NCBI GenBank assembly: GCA_014529385.2
Contig: CM043944.1
Coordinates: 179,602,240 to 179,666,239 of the forward strand
Reading direction: 5' to 3'
DNA from: Adiantum capillus-veneris
Lineage: Eukaryota; Streptophyta; Polypodiopsida; Polypodiales; Pteridaceae
Length of the DNA: 64,000 nucleotides
A program made the position numbers and the translations under genes. Position 1 is the first letter of the stretch. Every line of letters begins with the position of its first letter. The notes under the pieces were generated by a model. The model saw nothing but the letters and a program-made list of their open reading frames with translations, was not told the DNA's origin and ran no database searches. Below, piece after piece: positions 22,111 through 33,040 of this stretch.

Positions 22111-23639
22111 TATGTTAAAATGAGTACCTATATATATTTCTAAGTTGTTCTCTATTGAAATAAATAGGGTTTCTAGTGAGAAAAAACCCATTCTCAAGAC
22201 TAATGATCACTTTCAATTTTTATGAATATAGCCAATTTGACCATTAACAAGCAAAAAAATTGAATTTTATTTACGATATCGCTTTCATTTTTCTTTTTTA
22301 GATATTTCTTGAGCTACATCAAGAAGTGTCAAGATCACATATACTACATTCTAGAATACCATGTGATATCCCATTTTATGCACGTAGATGTATTCTTTCG
22401 AACATGTTCATGAGGATAAGACATTTAAGTGTCCAGCTACACTTATGTTAAGTCATCCTAATTTTATACATTTTATAAAAAAGGGTTTTTAAATCCACCA
22501 CTTGGCCATTCTAAACTATTCAATCAATTTATGCTACTTGTGTCAATGCTATTCTATGTGTAATTACAAGAAAAAAGCAGTTGCTATAAAGAAAATGTCA
22601 ATCTATTCCCAACTATAATAAATGTAAAGCTCTTGTGTTTATAACATGTTCTTATCATTAAACATATTTGGAAAACACAAGTCTTAAGGAAGAAGAATTA
22701 AACTAAATGTACATGTAATGGATTTTATGATAAAGAGTTGCAATTTATGTTCTAAATATATGGGTTATGCTGCATATTTTTCAAAATGATTGATTTAGAT
22801 TAAAAAAACTATTTGTGCATGAATACATGCATATGAATTCCCATGCCAATATCACAACAACATGGCATATTCTTGTATGAGTCTCCATGCTAATATGACA
22901 ACAACCTTGTTCAATGAATATTTGTTTTATTGAACGAGTATAAAAAAAAGGTCTTCTATTGATACAACTTATAGTAAGTACAAAATAATATTTACCACCC
23001 ATTGACCCAGCATAAGAAGTCGTACTCATGTTTTGAAAAAAAAGGACGTGTTCATGTTGTACTTGTGTCTTGAAGCAGAAAGAGTTCTCTTTTCTAAATA
23101 CATTTATACATTGTAAACAAAAATAGTGATCACATTCCAAACTAAAAATATAAAAAAAATTTGTATCCTTAAATTAGAATTCACACCATTAATAAGGAAG
23201 TCCCCTTTCACTGGGGTGAACTTTGTGGAAACATCCAAGTTACAACAAGGACTAAATATTTATATTGGATCCATTTACACAAGATATGAGCACAATATAG
23301 ATAATTCTCTACTCAAAGCAACAAGAAAAATAGCACCCATAAGAAAGATGCACTCCATTAATAAAGAGTCCCCCAAATGTTAAGTGCACTCCATGTAAAA
23401 CGCATTAGATTGAACTGAAGTCCCCTTACAATAGGGTACACTTCAAGTAGAAAAAACATAATGTAATAAATGGTTGATGAAAGATAAATGTACAATGTAT
23501 ATTCACCTTGAATAACAATTTATAGTGAACCAGTTCTAATTGATATGTGGTTTTGTGTACAATTGATATCTTTGTCACTACATTCTTGCCAAACAACTTC
23601 AACATGTGACTCTCAACATTGTCTTCATGACAAGTAGAC
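22111..23639. other. No recognised gene
   Basis: AT-rich. The minus frame 22781-23140 has no motif. A short repeated phrase (CATTAATAA-GGAAGTCCCC-like) occurs near 23190 and 23355, and a diverged CACTTGGCCATTCTAAAC word occurs near 22500. Confidence 0.3.
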
Positions 23640-24386
23640 AATCATGACATAAGTTATCTCAGGATCCTCTACCTTGTTCACAATTGTATTGGAATTATAA
23701 CTCCTCTTGTTTCTTGCACACAACCATCCACTAACCATGGAGCTATTGTGCCTTTGAAGAAGCATTGAAGTTGTTCAGGTGTTTGTCTCCAAAATTTTGA
23801 AATATGAGATAAGTTCCTGGCATATTCCACATCACTCTATATGAGTATCATCAAAAATTAATGTGTTGCTAGCATGTAGAACCTCAAACATCCCCCTAAC
23901 CGCGGTCAAATTATTCTGATAAACTCTTTTATATCCAATCATGATATTTGGAATTTGACAATGCTCATGAAACATCTTGAACTTTGAACAATGCATAGGA
24001 AAGCACATCTCAAGTATATGTTTCTCATGAACATCTTGAACTTTGAACAATGCCTAGGAAAGCACATCTCAAGTATATGTTGAGCATTGGTTAAGTTTAT
24101 AGCAACTCCATATCCAAGGTTCAAAATAGCCCAAACAAAAGTCCAAGAAAGCTTCTGCATCACGGTGCACCACATGATAAATTTCATCTTTGTCAAGCAC
24201 AATTCGCATGTGCTTGGACCATGATGGAACAATATCATCGTGTTGCATTTCAACCGAATGAGGTAGTAACCCTCTATATCTAAGAGAAGAACCCTCCGTT
24301 GTTGCTTCAAAATAACTGAGTAGGGGGTGGTGATGGTTCCAATGAGGCCCCCATAAAAGGTTGAATAGAAGAATTTTCTCTTTCAA
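23640..24386 (-). pseudogene. FCP1/NIF-like HAD phosphatase pseudogene, copy B
   Basis: Minus-strand fragments in the right order: VLLLDIEGYYL (HAD motif I, near 24280), AEAFLDFCLGYFEPWIWS (the strand before motif II), and FEVLHASNTLIFDDTH (the acidic motif with the paired Asp, near 23840-23870). They match the FCP1 homology / NLI-interacting domain, which dephosphorylates Ser residues such as those in the RNA polymerase II tail. The fragments lie in different frames; a frameshift falls right after motif I, and a 59-bp tandem duplication interrupts the middle. Motif I lacks the second Asp of DxDx. A dead gene fragment. Confidence 0.6.
23973..24090. repeat. 59-bp tandem duplication inside pseudogene copy B
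   Basis: The phrase starting CATCTTGAACTTTGAACAAT occurs at 23973 and again at 24032, with nearly identical sequence after it (GCATAGGAAAG versus GCCTAGGAAAG). 59 is not a multiple of three, so it shifts the frame. Confidence 0.85.
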
Positions 24387-24949
24387 ATGAAATATCCGAC
24401 TCTAACAACAACATATTTCTTTCTTTTGCTCTAAAAAAAAACACAAAATATTTAAGTTGCTATTCATTTTTAAACCTTAAAAACCAAAATTGATGGTTTT
24501 AGCTTTCAACATTTGGACACTATGACATCCAAAAGAATCTTAAATTGGTATCACAATACTAAAAAAACATGTGATTATAAAAGTAGGGCAAGTTGTCAAT
24601 ACATAAGTAAACTTTAAAGCTCTCCAAGTCAATTGATACAATTGGTCTAAAAACCAATGGTGAAGTACAATTAGGTGACAATTGGTCTGAAAACCAATGG
24701 TTGAATATCAAGAAAAGCTCAAACATAGAGAATAATCTTTGTGTGAATTGTTTTTAGATCGCAAAGACACAAAATTTTACAAAGTAACCCCTGGCTATTC
24801 TTAGAGGTTTCTTCTTTCATCTGAATGAAATGGTCCAAATTCCCTATGAAATACGTACTCCTTCAAAGAATAATCTAGATGAAATATGCAAGAAACCATG
24901 ATGAAGTGAGTGTTTTGAATCAAAATACAAATATCATTTGCAAAAGTAT
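24387..24949. other. No gene seen between the two pseudogene copies
   Basis: AT-rich. A short direct repeat (ACAATTGGTCT-AAAACCAATGG) occurs at about 24640 and 24680. Confidence 0.4.
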
Positions 24950-25234
24950 TTATTGAAAATTCAACATGATTTCTAGTGAGTAGTACCTTAGTGTTTTGAG
25001 AAGATTGTGCTCATTGAGTAGATTCTTCACAAAAGCCTTAGCTGTTACAGCCTTCAATGATGGTGTGGCACAACCCAGCTTCCTTGCTAAGGATATTAGT
25101 TGTGCTCCCTTCATCATATCAATATTGGTTTTTTCTTTTGCCATTGTTTCTACAATCATTCCTTCTAATCTCCTTTTCCCTACTTGGATTAGTTGATTCC
25201 CCCTACTTGCCAAAAAGGTCTTCGAGCTTCTCAA
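24950..25234 (-). pseudogene. Possible C-terminal continuation of FCP1-like copy A
   Basis: A 94-residue minus frame overlapping the end of copy A by 32 bases but in another frame. It has coding-like text (RRLEGMIVETMAKEK, ISLARKLGCATPSLKA). It may be the next part of the same gene after a frameshift or a short intron; no splice signals are convincing. The function of this segment is unknown. Confidence 0.35.
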
Positions 25235-26165
25235 ACATTGGTAGCTTATTTGTGGTTATCTCCTTTTGCGACCATATTGAGTTTTGATCTTTCCAATAGT
25301 CCATGAAACCTTTGTATTCATTTTCATTGGAAATTGGGCCTTGTCCATAATAATTAGAGTCAATAAACTCACGCACATCTTTGCTCTCGTTAAGTTGCAA
25401 CAAGTATGGGAGCAACTCTTCTATGATAACATTATCAACCATATTTTCTTCATCAACCTTTGAAGGAAATATGCAATTATTTGTAGGTGAAATACAACAT
25501 TTGTATGGAGAGTCATCAAGAAGAATTGTTTTGCGTGGATCACATTCGAAGCATGCAGATATTTTTGCCAATGGCTTAAACATAGCTGGAACTTGAGGAT
25601 TGTATGGTCTTAAAAATTGCACGCCTTCGGGAACATAGCAAGATTCTTGAGACCAAACTAAAAAAAAATGGAAACATCTCCTCTGTAATGCTTTGAAGTG
25701 TTCTCAACATCTGGTAAACATTATCTTCTCTAGTTGTTGACCAAATCCCAACATTGAATCTCTTCAATCTGGTCTTTAAAAAGTGGATGCACCCTGGCCG
25801 TAACACAGTATGCCTTCGTGAATCATATTGAATAGATTTATGAATAGATGATGTTTGTTGACTTAATTTCAATAGTAGATCATTCAAGTCCAATATTACT
25901 ATCAACATGGATTTTTTGGGATTGGATGAAGCCAAAGTAGTTGCATCAAAAATACTCTCTTGCACATCTTTTATAGGTTGAAAGTTTTCACCCATGGCTT
26001 CCTTAGGTGAAAGATGCAGCAAAGAGGCCTCAGGTATTTGCATTTGAGTATCAATAATTGGATTCAATTCTTGAAGTGAGACCTTTGTGGATACATGTGG
26101 AAGGCTCTCATTATTTTATGTTGGATTGAAGCATTTATTATCTATTCCACCCTCAATCCCTGGAT
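25203..26165 (-). pseudogene. FCP1/NIF-like HAD phosphatase pseudogene, copy A
   Basis: The minus strand shows motif I (MLIVILDLNDLLLKL, near 25890), then RPGCIHFLKTRLKRFNVGIW and STTREDNVYQML, then a C-Y-V-P block, MFKPLAKISACFECDP, and the acidic motif KTILLDDSPYK (near 25520). The tail has DNVIIEELLPYLLQL and KDVREFIDSNYYG. This is the full order of an FCP1 homology domain. Two lesions are visible: an in-frame TAA at 26116-26118, and a frame change in a run of nine T (plus A run 25660-25668). The first exon appears to start at 26165 after a splice-acceptor-like TTTCTTTCTTAG. Motif I reads D-L-N-D rather than D-x-D. Plant FCP1-like relatives with D-L-N-G exist, so lack of the second Asp may be ancestral. 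Confidence 0.7.
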
Positions 26166-26439
26166 CTAAGAAAGAAACAATGAAATATCACACAATAGCC
26201 TCCTAGAGGATGACATATTAACAAGCAAGATATCTTGACATGAATATTGACATCCACATTAACATCACTTTTTCTCAAACATTATTGTTTCATGTCTATT
26301 ATGCAAGAAGAAAATACTTAGAGGGTAATTCTATCCAAAATATAAGTATTTTAATTTTGTTACTTATGTACTTGAAAAGGAGTAAGACTATAACCTTAGT
26401 AGATCCTAGATGTTTCTAACACTATCCATTCAATCAATA

Positions 26440-27267
26440 CTATTAAATAAGTTTTGTGAGGATGGATGCATCTTTGATTCACCACTTGGCCAATCTAGAC
26501 AAGTTCTTGGAGGCGAGAAAGAAAATTTGCAATCCATAATCACGCCACCTTAAGAAAGTTTTGGAAGGAAAAGCTCATCATTTTCTATTTAGTGCTTGGA
26601 TTTCTCAAAAAATATTTAAGAAGGTTTGGTGCATCTTAGATCCACCACTTGGTCATTCTAAACATAGTATGAAAGGAGAAATGCATCCTAAATCCACCAT
26701 CTTATTATTATATATAGTTTGTGCAATGAAGGATGCATCCTAAATAAAATCAATGTCGTTCCAATGATGTTTTGAATGGTGGTGTGCATCCTATATATTG
26801 AATCAAAGCAAGTTGTGGAAGACTAGTACTCATCTTAGATCCACCACTTGGCCAACCTTAATGGCTTCTACCAGAGTGAGTGTATTCTAAATCCACCACA
26901 AACATTTTTCACCACTTATCACATCCTTGATTCACAATAAGTGACTATTTTAAACAACTTATAGAAGTTTTTTTGCATTTTAGATCTACCACTTGTCCAT
27001 TCTAAAATGTTATAGGCCACATATTGTTTCTTAGATGCATCACTTGGAGATTTGATGTTCAAGTTCTTGTTGAAGAGTAAAGGAAATTTTAATCCACCAC
27101 CAAGCCACTTTGAGCAAGGTGTGAGAAGGAAAAGTGCATCTTGTATTTAGTACTTGCCCTTTTGAATCAAATTAAGGAAGGTGTGGTGCATCCAACATCC
27201 ATCACAAGATCATTCTAAACATGGTGGTGTAAGAGAAAAAATGCATCCTAGATTCACTATCTTTCCA
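26440..27267 (+). repeat. Decayed long tandem repeats with CCACCACTTGGCCATTCTAAAC word
   Basis: The phrase GTGCATCCTAGATCCACCAC and variants return many times. A longer block (CAAGTTCTTGGAG..., AAGGAAATTTTCAATCCACCA, AGCAAGGTGTG-AAGGA) recurs near 26490, 27065 and 28605. The units are heavily diverged and no gene is present. Confidence 0.6.
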
Positions 27268-28022
27268 TTCCACTTGTCCAAGCCAAGATCTATTGAGTTA
27301 TAGAGGACCATAAGATCCACCATTTGTATCATATATGCCATATTGAAACATAGAGAGCCATAAGGTTCACCACTTGTCCAAGCTATGTTTCATTCAAGCA
27401 TAGAGGACCTTAAGGTCCCATTCTATGCTCTATTCAATCATATAGAGCCATGAGGTCCACCACTTGTCCAATCTATGCTCCATTCAAGCATAGAGAGCCA
27501 CAAGACCCACCACTTGTCCAAGCTAATATTGATTCAAGCATAGAAAAACACAAGGTCCATCACTTGTCTAGTCTATGCTTTATTGAAGGGTATAGAGCCA
27601 TAAGATCCACCACTTGTCCAAGGAACTAACCCATTCAAGCATAGAAACATACAAGGCTCACCATGTGTCCAATCTCTACTTTATTGAAAGACAAAGATCC
27701 ATAAGGTCCACCACTTGTCTAATCGATGCTCCATTGAAGCATAGAGGACCATAAGGTCCACCACTTGTCCAATTTATTCTCTATTGAAGCATAGAGAGCC
27801 GTTAAATCCAACACTTGTTCAAGCTACGCTCCATTCCACCATAGGTAGCTACAAGGTCCACCATGTGTCCAAGCAAAGTTCCACTCTAGCATAGAGAGCC
27901 ACAAGGTCCACCACTAAATCTAGGCTCTATTGAAGCATAGATAACCATAATTTCTACCACTTTTCCAAGCTATGCTCCATTCAATCATAAAGGATCATTC
28001 AAGCATAAGGTCTACCACTTCT
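27268..28022 (+). repeat. 50-bp minisatellite, about 15 units
   Basis: The unit is close to AAGGTCCACCACTTGTCCAA followed by GCTATGCTCCATTCAAGCAT and AGAGAGCCAT. Copies of the CCACCACTTG word fall at about 27312, 27366, 27455, 27505, 27554, 27604, 27655, 27706, 27755, 27806, 27856, 27906 and 27953, nearly every 50 bases. Each unit contains an inverted repeat, CTATGCT and AGCATAG, around a 7-base loop. Units differ at many positions, so the array is old. Confidence 0.85.
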
Positions 28023-28780
28023 TTCATTTTTAGGATGGACTTTGAATCTAGGAAAAAAGTGTACATGGTACTTGACAATGAAATTGTTTGTGTTGGTTGT
28101 GTGTGTAGAACCATTGAAGATTGCACTAGTTCTGGTATAAAGATAGGGCAAGGAAATGTATCCATACTAGTGGAGAAATCCATTCCAAACAATCTATTCT
28201 TAAAGCTTTTGTGCGTCCTACATCCAGCAATTGGCCATTCTTAACAAGTTTCCAAACGCAAGATGCTTCATATACCATGAATTCATGATTTGAAACACGT
28301 TTTTTAAGGAAATGTGCAAATGAGGTTCACTACTTGGCCATTCTAAATAGCTATTTTAATGGGAGGTGAAATTTACACCCATAACTTGGCACTTCTAAGT
28401 AACCAAAAGACAAATGAGTGAAACTTATAATTACTATTTGGCCATTCTAAACAAACCTTGGAAGGTGGTAGCATCTTAAACCAAACATTCCAAGCAAGTT
28501 GTGGAAGGGTGGTTGGTGCACTCAATAAACTAGTACTTTTCCATTCAAAGAACATTGTGCAAATATGGGTGCATCATAGATCCACCATTTGTCCAATCTA
28601 TAAAAGTTCTTGAGAGGAGCAAGGAAATTTTCAATCCACCATCAAGACACTTTAAGCAAGGTATGAATGGAGAAGTGCATCCTTTACTTAACATTTAACT
28701 ATTCTAAACAAGGTTTGCATGGGTTTGCTACATCCAAAATCCACTATTGGGATATTCTTAATGGTAAAAAATGCATTCAA
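28023..28780 (+). repeat. Continuation of decayed long tandem repeats
   Basis: Further diverged copies of the GTGCATC...CCACCATTTGTCCAATCT and CATTCTAAACAAG words. The long block resembling 26490 and 27065 recurs at about 28605-28690. No gene. Confidence 0.5.
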
Positions 28781-29294
28781 AATGAACTACTGCATAAATT
28801 GCTAATGCATAAGTTTATGCTCTGATAAAATATGTACAATGAGATACAAATTCTTGTATGGATTATGTTTAACATGGTACATGAAATTTGAAATAGAGCA
28901 GTATTATGCAATCTCAAAAAACCTTGTGAAATTCTGTGGGTACCACGTTAGGAACATATTTTTGTATGAAATGAAATCAAGTATTCATTGCATAACATGG
29001 TAATGCCATCACAACTCATGGCGTCTATCATGATACATACTCAGTAAAAAAGAGTCGGTTTGAAATAGATTATCAATAACTTTCATATAAGGGACTTTAT
29101 CATGAGATTCGAGTGATGTCATGTAAATTCATATTCTACAAGAAGTTGTTCATCACTTTCTATGTAGCATAGGGTTTCAACACAAACATAGCCACATTCA
29201 TCCAAGCTAAATTGGTGGCTCTATGCCAAGGTGGAAAATTGGGATTAAAATTATAACATACATTTGGGTTAGTTAGATATTAGATTTTATGACA
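28781..29294 (-). mobile_element. Possible 3' LTR of the minus gypsy element
   Basis: On the minus strand a purine tract (CAAGAGAGAGG, plus 29298-29308) is followed by TAA and a TG start (TGTCATAAAATC at 29294), as at a 3' LTR. The far boundary could not be found, so the extent is a guess. No second copy was recognised. Confidence 0.3.
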
Positions 29295-29689
29295 TTACCT
29301 CTCTCTTGAAATCATAGTCGTCCTTGACTATGAGGCAGAAGAGATTAATCCTTGATGTTTCTTAGCGGGTATAGGATCCATTTTTACCCTACGACATCAT
29401 TCCAAGATGGATGACTAATCCATTTGGGGCTTCGGAGACTTAGCTGCCACAAGCATGTCTACTCGTGAGTCCATTTCATTCTCCCTAAGTAGAGTGAAAA
29501 ATTCTACTTGGTATTTAGGAGACGTCGTCATCACAAACATGATTTTCAGTATGCATACTACTTAAATTTGTGCACAACAAAAAGAGAATTACTCGTATAA
29601 GACAAAAATATTGATCTTTTAAGAGAAACATTTACATTTGCTTACTCTAATGTAGCGTTGTAAGCATTGACAAGGTTCATACTATCCTT

Positions 29690-29800
29690 AAGCTGTATTC
29701 CTTGCATCCATCTAGCATCTTCAAAAGGGTAATTTTTGAACATAATAAGATATCCTGGGATAATCTTACCATGCCTCAGCACCTTGTCCTCATGTACAAG
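29690..29800 (-). pseudogene. Chromodomain remnant of the minus gypsy element
   Basis: The minus strand reads VHEDKVLRHGKIIPGYLIMF then KNYPFEDARWMQGIQL. This follows the chromodomain pattern of chromovirus integrases (a Y-L-I/V-x-W/F-x-x-Y/P-x-x-x-A-x-W core). Chromodomains steer integration by binding marked histones. Stops lie between this and the integrase core, so it is dead. Confidence 0.55.
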
Positions 29801-30870
29801 GATAGCTTTGGGTTATAGTACCTCTTCTTGGTCTTTGATTTATGGGGGATCTTCAATAATTGGGTTTTTTGGTGGCTCTCCTTTGTAGGGCTTGAGTAGG
29901 CTCACATGAAAGCATTGTGTATGAGCCAATGGTTGGGAGATTTGAGTTAATAAGACATATCATTGATTGGATTCAACATTTGAAAAGGACCATAGTATCT
30001 TTTTACTAGTTTAGCATAATACTTTTGATGGCCCATAGGATTTTTCCCAATGTTTGCCTCAATCGAGCCTTGGGAAACTTGAGGAAGACCCAATCATTTG
30101 CCTTGAACATGAAGGCCATTCTATGATAATTAGCAGCAACCTTTTGCCTTTGTTGAGAGATGGATATAGACTCTTTAGTCTTTTAGAGAGATTGTTGTAG
30201 GTCACGCATAAACTCATCAAAGATCTTCCCATGTACTTTAAGTAGCAAGGGACTTTTAGGTCTTCCCTCTATGATCTCAAAAGGTTCCTTTCCCATAGTA
30301 ATATGGACAGTATTATTGTACACATACTCTACAAGAGGTAGAACTTCTCCCATTTTGAGCGTTGATCTACTTCTGTAACATAAGTCTTTAATAGATCAAA
30401 AATCGTAAGATTGGCTATCTCACTTTGGCCATCTGTTTGTGGGTAATAGGCCAAAGAGAAATTCAATCTTGTACCTAGATTTTCAAAGAGACCTTTCCAA
30501 AATTTACTGATCATTCTAGGATCTCTGTTTGACACGATTGATGCTGGCAATCCATGGTGTTTGAAAATCAGAGATATGAAGAGGGTTTCCATTTCGTGTG
30601 CCTTAATAGTCTTTTTGATAGGAATAAAGTGTGCTTGCTTGCTAAATCTGTCAATTATTGTCCATATTCCCGTATTTCCATGGATAGGCTTGGGTAATTC
30701 ATGGATATACTCTCTGATGGCGAATTAGGGCTTGGCAATGGTTGGAGTGATCCAGGTTGTTTCCCTCTATTAGACTTTGTCTTTTGGCATATCACACATT
30801 TGGATACATACTATTGTAAGTCCTCCTTTATTGTAGTCCGATAGAATTATGTTTCTACTCCTTGAAGAGT
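29800..30870 (-). pseudogene. Gypsy (chromovirus) integrase, degraded
   Basis: The minus strand shows YVSKCVICQKTKS (the CC half of the HHCC zinc site, near 30810), a WTIIDRFSKQAHFIP strand with the first catalytic Asp, IVSNRDPRMISKFW with the second, and YYPQTDGQSEIANLTIFDLL with the catalytic Glu region. Then follow YNNTVHITMGKEPFEI and ANDWVFLKFPKARL. Stops and frame changes are scattered. It would have joined element DNA into the host genome. Confidence 0.7.
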
Positions 30871-31122
30871 AGGTTGAATCCCTCGATGTCCTGCATATGG
30901 AGGACCATGGGATTCATACATGACTTTCTCACAAAGAGAGTGAGTAACACATAGGCTATTACCATGGAGAAGATAACCATCTTGCAAGGTGAATGGTTCC
31001 TCTTTCTTCCCTAAGGCAAGGGCTTACATTATGTATTTAAAGCCAGGGTCAATAGCGTACGCATCTATCTTGGAAGATAGATCATTGTGAGTTGCTATAG
31101 ACACCACATTTACGCTCGATCG

Positions 31123-31475
31123 CTATGATAGTGAATCGGTCACTTGATTATGCTTACCAACAATATGAGAAATATGAAAATTAAATTGCAAAAGAAAATT
31201 TGTCCACCTCATTTGTTTGTCGGAGAGCTTGGTTTGCGTCATAAAATACTTGAGACTTTGGTGGTCCGTTTGCAAAATAAATGGAGTCCCCAATTGATAG
31301 TGTTTCCATGTATCTAGGGCATGTAGAGCAGCTAAAAGCTCTTTTTCATATATGTCCAAAACATGTTCCTTGGTATTGAGCCTTCGACTCTCATATGCTA
31401 TGGCATGCCCTTCTTGAAGCAAGACTGCTCCAAGGAAATCACCACAAGCATCACATTGGACCTCAAATGGCCTTC
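31123..31475 (-). pseudogene. Gypsy RNase H domain
   Basis: The minus strand reads FEVQCDACGDFLGAVLLQEG, AYESRRLNTKEHVLDIYEKE, LLAALHALDTWKHYQLG, and FILQTDHQSLKYFM through HISHIVGKHNQVTDSLS. This is the usual order of the Ty3 RNase H with its D-A-S/C-x-x-G start, E-K-E block and T-D-H-x-S-L block. It removes RNA from RNA-DNA hybrids. The frame is almost intact from 31422 to 31123. Confidence 0.8.
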
Positions 31476-31725
31476 AGAGATTTAGAAGCATAAGCATTGG
31501 TTGGGAGGTAAGCTTCTTTTTGAGCTTATCAAACACATTTTTCTCTTTAATAGTCCATGAATACTTAACATTATTCTTTATTAAGTCATGTAATGGTCCT
31601 TCTATTTGAGAGAATTTTTCTATGAAACATCTATAGTATGCACGCATACCAATAAAGCATTGTAGCACATGTAGATTCCTTGGATTAGGCCAGGCTTTTA
31701 TTACCTCCAACTTTGATGGATCCAT
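31474..31725 (-). pseudogene. Gypsy RT thumb and connection
   Basis: The minus frame reads MDPSKLEVIKAWPNPRNLHV and then FIGMRAYYRCFIEKFSQIEG. It is nearly identical to the plus-strand copy at 42761-42892, so both belong to one gypsy family. It leads into the RNase H domain. Confidence 0.8.
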
Positions 31726-31839
31726 ATGGATACCATCTTGAGAGGTAATATGACCTAAGTATTGAATCTATTGAAGGAAAAATTCACTCTATTTTTTATT
31801 GATAAAAAGCTTGTTCTCTCTCAAATCTTGAAAATTTAC

Positions 31840-32014
31840 CTAGAGATGTTGCTTGTGTTCCTCCAACGACCTGGAGTAGATGATGATGTCATCCATGAAC
31901 ATGTGGTATGGTCTAAATATTTTCTCCATTAAATGATTGAATGTGGCTGGAGCATTTGTCAAACCAAAAGGCATGACAAGATATTCATAAAGACCAAATG
32001 CTGTACAAAACACG
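31840..32014 (-). pseudogene. Gypsy RT palm, 5'-truncated at a copia junction
   Basis: The minus frame reads [20 protein letters not shown], then [20 protein letters not shown] with the catalytic F-x-D-D box. The finger part of this RT is missing. Upstream of about 32014 the sequence is copia RT instead (see the junction finding). Confidence 0.8.
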
Positions 32015-32024
32015 GTACAATGTC
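32013..32024 (-). other. Junction between copia RT and gypsy RT
   Basis: On the low side TGTTTTGTAC is shared with the gypsy copy at about 42476-42486. On the high side the minus strand reads GWDVHQSD, the copia RT block that normally continues DVKTAFLNG. The exact breakpoint cannot be placed better than about 10 bases. Confidence 0.7.
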
Positions 32025-32561
32025 TGATTGATGTACATCCCAACCAAAATGAGCTGCCAATGCACATAGAAAACGCACAGTAGTCATACGACAAGTGGGA
32101 GCAAAAGTCTCTTCATAATCTATGCCTTTTTGTTGTGCATAACCCTTTGCAACAAGTCGAGCCTTATGGCGATCGATCTCACCATCCGGCTTGCGTTTCA
32201 ACTTGTAAACCCACTTCGTACCAATGGCCTTTTTGCCAGGACGCAAATCACATAAAGTCCATGTGTCATTCTCTATAAGTGCATCATATTCTAATTTCAT
32301 GGCAGCAATCCAATTTTCTGAATTCTGTGCTTCATCAAAAGACAGAGGCTCCTCAACATCATGTAAACTAGACACAGCCAAAGCATAACAATCTGATGCA
32401 TAAGATGCATGGTGAGAGCCTGAACGAGTACGACTAGATAAAGGTGCATCCAATTTACTGTCACGCAAAGTGTGCACCAGCCATTTTGGCATACCTCTAG
32501 CCTGCTCATTTTCAGCCCTTTCCTCATCAAGTACATCATGTACATCTGCATCAGTAATAGG
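32024..32561 (-). pseudogene. Copia RT, N-terminal part only
   Basis: Minus-strand text includes [59 protein letters not shown] and [20 protein letters not shown]. This is the classic start of Ty1/copia RT. It ends at GWDVHQSD, before the first catalytic Asp block is complete. The Y-x-D-D box is missing. Confidence 0.85.
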
Positions 32562-33040
32562 CTATTCTACAACATTTCCAGAAACCCTCATAGGCTGTAC
32601 ATTTGCCTCATTGGAACTTACATTCGTATTTCCACCACTGAAAAGAGGCAACAAAGTGTCATAAATGTCCTGTGAGCTTACATTACTGTCTCTAGTACAT
32701 GACAGCAAGGGCTGAACAGAATCTTCCACAAAAACTACATCCCGTGAAACCAGAATACGTTTTGTTTGCGGATGATACAACCTGTAACCTTTGCTTTCAG
32801 CACTATAACCAACGAAAATACATTTGACAGCCTTATCATCCAATTTTCTGCGCTGCACTTGTGGCACCAAAGCATATGCCAAACAGCCAAAAACACGCAT
32901 GTGCTCAATAGAAGGTTTTCTATCATGCCATGCTTCATATGGAGTAATAGACTGCAAAGCTTTCGTAGGACACCTGTTAAGTACATAAGTGGCACACATG
33001 ATGGCCTCAAGCCAAAAAGAATGCGGCCCATTCTGCATCA
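32562..33040 (-). pseudogene. Copia integrase, C-terminal part
   Basis: The minus frame reads FWLEAIMCATYVLNRCPTKA, TPYEAWHDRKPSIEHMRVFG, and KAVKCIFVGYSAESKGYRLY. These are the end of the copia integrase core and the GKGY-like C-terminal domain. It is in frame with the RT part except for one TAG at 32562-32564. The zinc site and catalytic Asp residues are missing, because sequence between gag and this point is deleted. Confidence 0.82.

Noticed and set aside
22781-23140. RING-finger-like start (ECDHYFCLQCI) on the minus strand
   Set aside because: The Cys/His pattern is incomplete, the rest of the frame is unlike a RING protein, and the sequence is AT-rich filler.
24950-25234. Independent small gene
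   Set aside because: It overlaps and follows copy A on the same strand and more likely is its decayed continuation.
25203-26165. Annotating the FCP1-like copy as an intact gene
   Set aside because: An in-frame TAA in the first predicted exon and a frame change in the T run argue for a pseudogene. An intron with a TTTTTTTTTAG acceptor could explain the shift, but no donor was convincing.
27268-28022. CRISPR or tRNA-cluster reading of the 50-bp array
   Set aside because: The whole 50-bp unit repeats with no unique spacers, and no tRNA fold or anticodon arm is present.
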